Below, piece by piece: positions 28,301 through 40,300 of a stretch of 64,000 nt of DNA. A program made the translations under genes and the position numbers. Position 1 is the stretch's first letter. Every line of letters begins with the position of its first letter. This DNA is from Motacilla alba alba (lineage: Eukaryota; Chordata; Aves; Passeriformes; Motacillidae), in assembly GCF_015832195.1 (NCBI RefSeq), contig NC_052046.1, forward strand, positions 41,736,473-41,800,472, read 5' to 3'. Under the pieces are notes generated by a model. The model worked only from the letters and a program-made list of their open reading frames with translations. It was not told where the DNA came from and did no database searches.

Positions 28301-31300
28301 TCCCTAGTTTACAGACTCTCTAATCTATTTCAGGATTGAGGTGATTCCTTTAACGATATTTGCTCTTATTTTAGCTGCATTTAGAGTAAGTTGCTCCAAG
28401 GCAACCCTTGGCCTAAAGGTTTAGTATGTAGGCCTGTAGGTTAGGCTGCAGTGAGAGTAGATACCTTCAGTAACAACTGTTAAGTCAGAAACAGCCCTTA
28501 GAAGTTAACTGAACACAAAAGGTTTCTAGTGGCTCAACAGGTCTTAAAGTTGTAGAATAAGTACCACAAACTTATCTTCACACAGGTGTCACAGTCTGAT
28601 TTCTAAAATCGCTGATGCAGACAACAGAAAAATAAAATCAAAGGCTATGCTTAACAACAGCCGTCTAATGATACCAGCTCTTAAAGACATAGGCCCCTCT
28701 CCTCTATATAAAACAGAGGTTTAAAAAAGAGATAAAGGTGTTACTTGATAGTTCAGCAATGATCTTTTCTGGGAGGAATTACTTTGAATCTCAGCAGTCC
28801 AAGTGAAAACAGCATCTCATCTGCGCTCTCCTCTGCGGCGCAGATATTTTCATGTCCTCAAATTTCTCCCAAAAGAGTCATGCAGTGACTTGCATGCGTG
28901 GATTCTTTTCTTCCTGGTCCATAGAGCCATTTTTCCAATTTAATTATATGTAAACTCCAGCTAAGACCAACAAAAACACTCAGAAAGAAATTTGCTACTG
29001 GCATTTCCACTTTTCAGCTGCTCTGCTTTTGTAGCTTTTCAATTTAAAACTTGCATGAAAATACCCAGGCTGTGTTCATAAAGATTTCTGCAGTTCAAAT
29101 ACATCAAATATGGGTAAAGAGTAGGTTATTAAAAAAAAAAAAGAAACAGGCAAATACGAGTCTAAAATTAATTTCTTGTTGAAAAACAAAAGCCACAATT
29201 CAGAGACAACTTTCCCATTTGCATTTCTATAACCAGTTCTCAGAGAGTCTGAGTTACTGTATGGGCTTGGGGTCAAAACACCTAAAGAGGTGTAACTTAA
29301 ACAATCAGTTGCTGTTACTTCTGGGAAAAAAAAATGATGATCAGTAAGCAGTTTCTCTTCATATGGATAAAAACAAAGCAGAACTTTAACCAAAGTTATT
29401 ACCTCATCAACTCACAGAGCCACTGCTGAATGCTCATGATGAAGGAACAGAGGTCAGTATAGAGATTTAATGTCTTCTATCCAGAAATTTAATTCTTATT
29501 TCATTAAATCTGGTTTAGGATATTTCTTTTTTGTTTACTCTATCAATGAGTAATTACTCTAAATCTAAGTGACTTGAAATAACAAGGAAAAATTTAGAGC
29601 CAAAATGCTGAGTTAAGTTACTTAACTGTATACTAGTTCCCATACAATACAGAGAATTCCCATTTTTACACCAGATTGCAATTACACACTCTGGAGAAAA
29701 ACAAAAACCACACCAAAACACAAACCACAATTGAGCCGGACAGGAATTTTCCAAGTTACTTAGTTTCTCTCCAACTACCTGAAAAGTGGTTAGTGAGGTG
29801 GGTGTTGGTCTCTTCTCTCAAGTACTAAAGGACAGCACAAGAGGGAATGGCCTCAAGTTCACCAAGTGTGGTTTAGATTGGGTAACAGGAAAAATTTCTT
29901 CACCAAAAGGGTTTTCAAGCTTTGGAACAGGCAAGCCAGGGAAGTGACAGAGTCATCATCCTTGAAGGTATGTAAGGACACATGGATGTGGCACTAAGGA
30001 ACATGGTTTAGTGAATGACTTGCCAGCATTACGTTAGTGGTTGTAATCCATGATCCTAAAGGTCTTTTTCAAACTAAATGATCCTATGATTCAAAAAATA
30101 ATTGCTTAGCATGGGGATTTCTAATGTTAGGTATAAATTCCATAAATCTGATCTAATTAAGTAAATTGTACAATTTGTAGACCATCTCAATTTATTTTCT
30201 GATGCCATACTATATTCCTGGCTGTTAAAACTGACAGAACATCCCTCTGAACATTATTGGGCCTATTCCCCCACCCAACTCACCACTTCCTCTAACAGAA
30301 GGTACATCATTCCCTCAGCACATCCCACCATCCTCTCTCAGACAACAGTGATCAGGATAATGCAGACACTGTTTTGTTTTCCATCCTCCTCTTTGCTCAT
30401 TTTCTCCTTTCATAATAATAGTTTTGGACAACCAGCTGCTGCTACTGAGCAGAAGATTAAATAATTTAAAATGTGAGCAAGCCCTTCCTACTTCTCCTCT
30501 GAGCACTACATTCACTGATTCACTGTAGGACTGTACGCATATTTCCAGGAGCAGTTAACACAGGAATTAGTGTAGTTCCTTATTCTGAAACCTTGCGACA
30601 CTCACAAACTCTTAACCACCGCCTTCCTTACCTCAGTTTCTATGCAATGATACAAGACTCACATAACTTTTCTAATTGCCAGCTCTCCCTGCTCTGTCAC
30701 TGTATATTTCTTGTCTGGTCATAGCTTGAAAAGAAATGCCTTAAAATTTTGGAGGAAGCAATTAAAAAAAAAACTTTGAAGTGGAAAAAACACTTAACTA
30801 ACAAATATTAATTTTTAAAATTGCTTTTCTGTTCTTCTAAAATATCACCCCACAGAAGTTATATCAGTTTTGTTGAATTTTTCTCACAGATAATTGTTTT
30901 ACAGCATAGTCAGTAAATAACCCCTGTTGCCATCTGCTCGCTCTTTGGGACAAAGAAATCCACTTGCAGAAAGTGTGTAAGTGTACTGGCACAGGCTGTT
31001 GAGATCACATGCAAATGTCTGAGTATATCAGAAAACCTATCCAAAATCCTAACTAAAACCTCAAGCTTTCACGTATCAGGCAAGCAGTGATGTTTCTAGT
31101 CCTATCGTCCCTCCCACAGAGGAAAGGAAGTGTGAGGAGGAACATCAAGCAGAAGGTTATATTTATTCAAAGTCTTCATGAAAGCAAATTACTTTGGCAT
31201 TTCTGGACCCAGAACTCAACATAAAAACTCTGAAGATTGTATGGATCTAATAGGAGACAAGCACAACTCCTTAAATTCAAGACATGCTCAAATTTGAGTT

Positions 31301-34300
31301 CACATGTTTACAGGCAAAAAAAAAACCTTCTAAAGATCTACTTATGAAATCTAATTTTTGAAAGATACTGTACTTTGTTAGTGGGACAGCGTGTAAGTAA
31401 AACATAAATAAAGAGTAAAAATCTTCATATTTTTCAAAACTTTCTGCAAAACTGTGTCTTGTAGAAGCAGTGATTAACGTCACTGTATTAACACTTAAAT
31501 ATTGCATTACACTATTTCTTCTTGTAGGTAAGTATCAGTAGATACATCACATGAGACATTAAAAATTACTGAATTGAAGAAAGCAATGATTTTTTTATAA
31601 GGCTGCCTTTTAATTTTATAATCTTTTCAGTGTGCTTCAAGAACTTGTTTGTTTATGATTATTATTCCTTGTCATATCAATTTAGCTCTTCCTTCTATAA
31701 AGCAAATTACTTCCTGCTCTGTTATGCCCTGGGCTGTCTCCAACACATCCATTAAAAATTCTGTGTTTGGAGGGAATGAAGAAAAGCTTATCTTATCTCC
31801 TCCAACATGCTTGTTCAGCAAACAAAACCCATGTCCAAAACCACATTAGTTATGCTAAGATTCTTACTAAAGATTTCCTTCTTCTCTACCATGTCTCCCT
31901 AATCATTCCTCTTCTCCTCCATGTCTCCCTAATCATTCCATACATTATAAGTTCCTTCTGAGCAAGAAAATAATTTAATTCTACACAGAAAAATTATTTG
32001 CTCTTACTAAAGCAGGACAGTACACAAATTTCAAACTTGCATCTATCTGCAGTGAGAAAGCAGTTATAACCTTTAACCAGCTAACAAAGCCAAAGCAAGC
32101 CACTGGAATGTCACAGAAATCACAAGTCCTACTGGAAAGCCGTTTGCCTTCATTTCACCATGGTTTCACCTACAACTTTGGAGCTGGGGCTTCTTTTTGC
32201 TTGTATGTAGGCAGCTTTTGCTTTCCCTATCAAAATATCTTCATCTCCTGACTTTCCCCTTTTTTACCCTTGTGATTCTTTCCCCCATCCTGCTGCATGG
32301 AATTAAGCATGTGGCTACACGGGGATTAGCTGCCTATCAGGGTTCACCTACAACAAGAACATTTAAGCACAAATTTTACTTACTGGTATAGTCAGTGTAA
32401 AAGGTTAATATATAGCCACTTACAGGAAAGCAGAAGTCTCTGCATTTAAGAACAAAAACTTTCATGCCTGCAGTTATTCTAAATGTGTTAAACCTTACTT
32501 TAAGAACCTTTACAGGAGAGCAATATTTCTGGGGGAAAAGAAAGTTTAGGCTGCTACAAGATAGATGCCACCCTTTTTCTCTCTCAAATTACTGAATTCA
32601 TATTAAAAAAGGAAATTATCCAATGAAAAAGAAAAAAAAACAAATTAAGAAGTATTAGGCAATATGAAGCATTGCTATGAGAATCTGAATCATCCATGGG
32701 ACTTGCCTGCTTTTTAGAGATAGAACAGAAGTAAAAGGTAGGCTAAGAGCAAGTTCTTAATTCCCACTAGGCAGCAAGATTACATATGCATCGTATATTT
32801 TTAACAGACCAAACCTGGACACATATACACTTATATATACTTCCATATGCTGAATGCAACTACAAAAAATAATTTAAAAAGAAATTTTAAAAAAGGCACA
32901 CAGACTCTGGTAAAACAAAAGAGGGTCTGTTGTTTTTTGTAGTGTCAACATTTACATGCGAACAGATATGATGACTCTGTATGATTTTAATAAACACTCT
33001 TTAACAAATACTCTTTTAAGAAATACTCTTAAAAGGCAAACAGTACCTAACATCTGCTCACAACCTGAAGCCAATATACCACTCTGCAAGGGTTTGATTT
33101 CAAGTTAGAAATAACTGGAAGAGGTTTAGAAGAATCTGTATAGTTAAGCATATATCATGACTTGTACTGGAAGACAAAAGGTCTTCAAAACAGATGCTGG
33201 GTTTGGGAAAAAAAAAAAAACCACAAAAAACCCCTTCTTTCTCAAAAAAAAAAAAAAAAAACCAAAAAAACCCAACAACAAAACACAACAACAACAAAAA
33301 AAAAACACCTAACTTGAAAATGAACAGATTTTCCTGTATTGCAAAGGAGGACAAATTTTGCCCTCCACTCCAAACTACACAAGGGAACTCAAGTTCCAAG
33401 CCTTACAAGGTCACTCACCCCTTCAAGCTATACTGCAAGGTCTGCTTCTGCTGTTTACTTGTTTATGTGGGTTTTAAAAATGAATGTGAGATAAATACTG
33501 CAATGACAAGCTTCTGCACATAGACGGGAACAAAACCCTGCCAATTCACTGTATAATGGAAATTAAAACAATGTGTGATTATGTATTTTAAGACCCTCTC
33601 TTATCTAAAGTTGCCATAAGAAACGTAAGTGAGGAGTGTAATTTCAAGGAAGTCAGTGTTTATTAGTCTTGGGTGCTTCTAAAAGGTTCTCTGAAAGTCT
33701 CTTCCTGATTTTTCAGCAACGTACCACAGCATTTTCTTTGTCAGGACCTCAGATTGAAGAACTACATGGATCAATTACATTTTATCATTTACCAGTTACA
33801 TTTAAATGTAAATAGCCAGGCTACTATGGAGTCTTCTTTTCAAATCTTCACTTGTATGTTATCAACAAAAAGAAAATATCATAGAAGGGGAAAAAGTGAG
33901 TAGATCATTTACTGAATACTCCACCAATACAACTGGCAAAAATTTGTAACTTATTTTTGTCATAATTATTTATCTGGAGCTATGAGGAAAGAAGAGGAGA
34001 ACTTAAGGCTAATCAAACCAAGGTTAGCCTGGATTTTGATATCCAACAGATATATATCATGTCTGTTCACATGAACATACATTTTCAAGCTTAAATCAGT
34101 CAGGTTTCCTATGAGAAAATGCAGGGGAAGTAGAAGAAAGAGGAAGTAGTTTCAAATTACATTTTCCTCTTTGGATACTACTGAGAAGGAAAACCTTCCA
34201 CAAGGTTATTAAGGCAGTGTTCAATCCTCAGCCATTGGCTGAACGAAAAACTGGATAGGAAAGAAGCTTCTCGCTTTAATTATAGAATATGGTTGTTTTA

Positions 34301-37300
34301 GTTTACTGCTTCCAGTCTTACTAAAGGCATGTTTTGCAATTAAAATCACATAAAACATTTAACCACAGGGGTCTAATGAAAAGGTCTTGAATCTTAAGAG
34401 ACATACAGGAAGTTGTGTGGCTCAGATTTCTCAAGCCACTCAACTCCCATATTCAGAACTGCTGACTGTCCTCTTCACAACACCTGTCCATTAATTTCAT
34501 GTCTGATAAGTAGCTCGTTCATCACTGCTGAGAATACAAAACATTTCTCTGCTGGTACCAGTCATTCTGAAGAAAAAAAAATTTTTGAGAGTTTGCTGAA
34601 ACATCTAACAGGTATAGGACCTGACATGACTATATACAAACTGATGCTTCCCTAATCTTTTCGTTCTCTTGTTTGCTTTTAGCAATGAATTAACAGAATC
34701 ATATCATCTTGCTTGAACACTCTTTACAGAGGCAACCCAATATGCCTTCTGGATTACTACTGTTACTTAATATCCACTTGACAACTCCAACCATACCAAA
34801 CCATCTGCAGGCCACAAGCATATTACATGTTCGCTGCTCCCTAACTGGTAGTCTCTGGTTGTGATATTTTATGAAAATACCTTTGCTGGGATTTTCTTCT
34901 TCTGAGAAGCTGAGGGGCCTCAGCTTCAAGTGTAAACAATTTGTTATCTGCTGCTGTGGAATGCAGCAGGTGCTTTCTCGATTGGTCGATGTGGGATGTT
35001 TCTACTTGGTGGCCAATCGAGGAGGCAGCAGCTCTCGGACTCTCTGGGAGTCACAGAACTTTGTTATTCATTCCTTTCTATTCCTGTCTTGCCTTCTGAT
35101 GAATCTTTCTCTATGTTCTTTGTAGTATAGTTATAGAGTGGTCTTTTTTAATGTAATATATATCATAATATAGTAAACCAGCCTTCTGAAATGGAGTCAA
35201 GATCTCTCCTTCACTTCACCAAGTCCTGACTGCCCAGAAGACCCTCGGCAATAGTAGTCCAGTTCACAGAAAGCAAGAATGCACCAATGGCTAGAAGTTA
35301 CTGACTACAACTCCTGACACAGTAAGTTTTGTATCATCTTAACGGAGCAAAATTACACCTATTTACATTTTTCTCAGTCTCACAAAACAACAAGAAAAAG
35401 GGATATTGATAAAGAAAGAAGTGGCAGTGTGTCTGCCTGATAGCTTAAGACATACTGAAATCTAGATTACTCCAAAACCCTATCTAGGTATCATATATCA
35501 GCTTTGAAGTTATCATCAGAACAACCATCACCATAGGAGGGTGTGGGCAGCTCAGACACCAGACACTTTTCAGAAGGTCCCTTGCAAACTAAATCATTCA
35601 CTGATTCACACTTATGATTATTCCTTTGTTCCAAAAGAGACACTAAAGCCTCATAAATATCTCAGTCCATGATAAAAAGCACAGGTTTTCACAGCAACTG
35701 ACAGTTTATACATATTGTATTCACAGCCCCATTTTCTGAAAACCTGCTCTTTGTTGTTCTCTGATAATGGTTTACAGGTCAGAAGTATGAGGCGTCTAAA
35801 GCATTTCAAAGCATTTTGGTCTCCCACTAACACAAGTCTTGCTGAAGTCCAGAACTTTTGTTTTTCATGCATGAAAAAGAGTAAAAGTGGTTCTACTAAT
35901 GTGCTACGAGCTCGTTGTTACTGAAGAAACTGTCAGTTTCTATACAAAAGAAAGGTTTAAATAAAAATCACTATTAGGCTCTACTAGAACAGTAGGTGAA
36001 TTAGGCACATTCTTAGTTTTGAACACAATCAATTCTCCATAAAAGTCAATGGCACTGTGGTAGAAGTATTGTTACACAAGAACTCCAGTTAACAGAATAT
36101 ATTCCTTCAATGTCAGAGCAATTACAACCAAAGGAAAGCTCTCTGCACACAGTTATGCTTAGTAAAGCACACTGAAACACTCCTCCAAACATTTTGGTGG
36201 GAGTTTTGATTGGAATAAAAAACAAATCCCAAAATCAAAATTCACCTTATTTCCACACCAACAAAACAGCTGACTGAAAGTATCTTGTGCTTCAGTGGAA
36301 TCAGGATTCCACTTCTTCACTCTCCACCTGATGTAGTAAAGAAGACCTCTGATTCAACAGTCTACTGCACACCCTGAATAATCCAGAAGAACTGGGCTCG
36401 GAGGTCTTCCTTGAACATCTATTTTGAGACAACACTCATAAAGCAATAACGGACCAGCTGTGCCCTGGGGACACGAACTGTGCAGAACCCAACACACCGT
36501 ATTACCCTGAAACTCCTCTCTCTTTGATCAACCAGATGAGTTTTCCAGACATGTTCCCTCCCCTCCTTACTCCAAATTTCCTTCAGGAGTATCCATCTTT
36601 TGGCAATTAAAACACAGATAACACAAGATCGTGGTTTATTTTAAAAGTTAATATGATCTTATTTTAAGGTACTGTTGGACAGAAGTCTAAGCAGCAGCTG
36701 CCATGCATATATTTCTCTGACAGACAAAGGAATAATACTGCTCCCAATCATAAAGAAATCTCAATGTTTTTGCTCTTCTACACAGTCTTTGCTTTAGCAC
36801 TTAATGAAAAAAAATATTGTGCAGGAGAACTGGAAATTCACTGAACTTTCTTAAAGGAGTAAAGTATGAAAAATTTTAATTCTCTGAATTCATCACTACT
36901 TTAATCAGAGGATGCATTAAATATAGATAAACTCAGCTTCTTTTTATGTAATTGCTGCACCAATGCCCATCTAATATGAAAAAAATTATTCTGACTAGTG
37001 AAACAAACAGGATGTTTTATCCTTGCTTTCATTTGCTTGTACTATGGCAGTCATTACAGGGCTCTATGCAGCACACATTCACATAGCCTCGACAATGTGA
37101 AAAGTGGTTGCTCAACTTAACATCATCTTCCCAAAAAAAGATAACAAGAAAGTCCTAGAATACTTTTATAGGTAGATACTGAGGTCAGCATAAGTTTTCA
37201 TTGTTTTTTATTTATGAAGTAAACACACAGATACTACATGTTTTCATTCTTCAAGTGGAAGACCAACTGGTAAGTGGAAAAATACCAACAAATGATCAAT

Positions 37301-40300
37301 AGTGAGCACCTATACTCCCATCTTCAGACATTCTTTGAGTTACTGAATTCCCTTTCTGAGCATCCATTGCTTGGCAGGGAGTTCACAGAGAAGCAGTAAA
37401 AGCAAACACATACCCAATACATTGAAAAAACAGGTTCCTGTTCAGCTGAGCTAACACAGGAACACAAGCACAGATACTACAACATGGCTTTGTGGAAAAC
37501 TACGACCCAGCACAATGCATTAGGACAATGTAAAACTCATACTCAGGAACAGATTAAATCAGTATTTTTTTCCAGTAATAACTGATGGGATAGGCAAAAC
37601 ACAGGGCAGAAAAAAAGACATCAAGAACAGACCTCTTTGATGTTTTCCATCTACCATTGTACAAAAAAAAAAATTACTCAATCTGTTGTTTAGGACTGAG
37701 TAACACTTTAAGACAAACAGGAACCCTTCTGCTCCATGACACAACATTGTAAAACATGGGCAGTCAAGGCTGTGCCTGCTGTCCCCAACAGAATTGAAGC
37801 TATGCACACAGGAACATGCTCCTGCAACCTCCAATACACTTCTGTACTGAACAAAATTAACACGAAGAACAAAAATATTTTAGAATTGACAGGAACTACC
37901 TGAAATAACTAGACTTTGCAAATAACATTTTCATTTTGTAAAGAACATTACCTAACTTGATTTATTTCTACTTTCCAAAAAAACCCCACTTCTTCCCATG
38001 AGAGTCTTTTTATTTTGTTCATCAATTTAGTCATGTAATGAATATCAAAAATTGCATCTGTTGTGTATGAAAAGGATAAAAATAATTCAGGAATGTCAGT
38101 GAAAGTGAGTGTTATTTGCACTTAAGATCTTCACAAGTTATCCCATCTGCAGTTGCAAGTTCATGCATGTCACCCGTCTTAAATAAGAACCTCTGTAATA
38201 GCTCACTTTTACCTCTTTTTTCCGTGTCAAGTAGAGAAGTGACATATTTAATGTATTAAACAGGAAATTACGAAATGACCTTTCAGAAACACATACAACC
38301 TAAAAAATAAGCAAAATACTTGCAAAATAATTTATATTTATGTCCAAGATAGAGATGTCCAAAATTACATTATATATTTCCTTTAATCTGTATTTCACTT
38401 CTTTCCCTTGTTTTGTTTCTTTAGATTTTAGTGAAACTGTTTAGGTAACAAATGACTAGTCAAAATAAATAAATTCTGCTCATTGATTCAGAGCAGAATT
38501 CAAAGGAATGGGAGACCATACATCTTAGGGGGGAAAATTCTGTGCAACAAATAAGGAAAACTTTCATGAACTTTTAATTAAACTTTGATTAGTCATTCTT
38601 GGGGAAAAATCTCAAATTAAGGACAGTCATGCAAAATAGAGGACTCCATCTCAAAAAAAAAATCCTACCAGTAACCATTTCTAGAACATTTACTACTTTA
38701 TAGCATTCATAATTTTCAAGGAGAAGAGTAGATGGGACATCAGGAAATGTTCTTCACTGAGAGGGTAGCTGGTCACTAGAACAGGTTGTGGCATCAAGCC
38801 TGCCAGAGATCATGGAATGTTTAGATGCCACTCTTAGTAACATGGTTTAGTTTTGGGTAATCCTGAGATGATCAGGGAGTTGGACTTAATGATCCTTATC
38901 GTTCCCTTCCAACTTGAGATATTCTATGAATAACTCAGCTCTTCCAGGCACTAAAAATAAATATGCAATTAACTGTTCTTCCAGAGCTACAGACCTCATA
39001 CATCATCTCCACCTATATTCCTATGCAGGGAGGAAGACACAGCCTAGATCTCTTCAGAGAGGTCCAAAACTAAGTTTACAGTGCAGGGATGAGGGAAGAA
39101 GTACCAAAAAAAAAAAAAAATCTTAAGTTTATTTAGTTTATCTGAGCATTTCCACTGGAGAAGCTATTCAAACAGTAAACAGTTCAGCACACTCACTAGG
39201 ATTTCAAGGAAAGGATAAAGGTCCTTGACTTTTGAAATGCATTATGGCTGTGTGTTTTCTTTTATTTATGAAAAAAAAATCTAATCAAATATTGAACTAC
39301 GAAAGCTGGAATTTATATCCACTTTAGTACATTTGCTGCCTTAAATTCTATTTTAAGACACATACTCATTCAGACACAGCTCTACTTCCATAAAGAAAAA
39401 CAAGAAATTGTCTCATTGCTAGTTTGCCCAATGGGTATCAGAGTTCTGAATCCAACTAAAATGCTTTTGCAAAATATTAAGATCCAATCTGTTCTCTCTC
39501 CCCCATGCTTCACAAGGGTAAAAACCCAAAAGAACTGAGAGATCTACAAGTATAACATTGTAAGCTTCCTGTGATAGGCATGCTTTCTTCTCAATTTGAA
39601 CAGCACTTTGCACAGGAAGTCAACACAGACTCACAAACAGAATTCATAAGTATTGTATAAGACAAAACAAAAATCCAGTTTATTTGAAAAATTTAATGCC
39701 CACAAAAGGTTCCAGACTACCAAGCAGGAAAATGAAAATTCTATTCAAAAAACCAATAATGTAAGCACCCTCTTCACTTCAGATTTTTGCAGCTGCTGTT
39801 GAGCACCAAACATGCCCTATGACCATCAGAAATAAGGAGCAACATTTTTGCTCTAATATTTGCATATTCTCTGTGGTATCCATTCCAGCAGAGCCAGCTT
39901 TCAGGAAGAAACTTACTGACCAACTTCAGCTCCACATTTTCTTCCAGTCTTACCACTATCCGCAGGGTTTTCATTTCAGGGAACAAAATTAGAAAGGTCA
40001 CTGCATGAATATTGCTTCTCAGTACCTTAAGCTACATGCTAAAGCCCACATTTTCTTCCAGTTGCATAGAGCAGAATTTTTAAAACATTTGGTTGCACCA
40101 TGCAGCAATACCGTTATGTCAAACAGACCTTTAAAACAACATTTCATCTCTTTCAAAAGGAATGGCCTTAACAAGACAACTTTAAAATAAAACTCTTCCC
40201 CAAACTGCATCACTCTTAAAGACAAGCTCTTTTTATGATGCATACAAGAATGCAGAATACAACCCTGTGACTAAAATAGGCTGTAGTTGAAAGACCTTAT

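Noticed and set aside
33194..33523. 109-codon Lys/Asn-rich plus-strand frame
   Set aside because: It comes from translated A-rich simple sequence.
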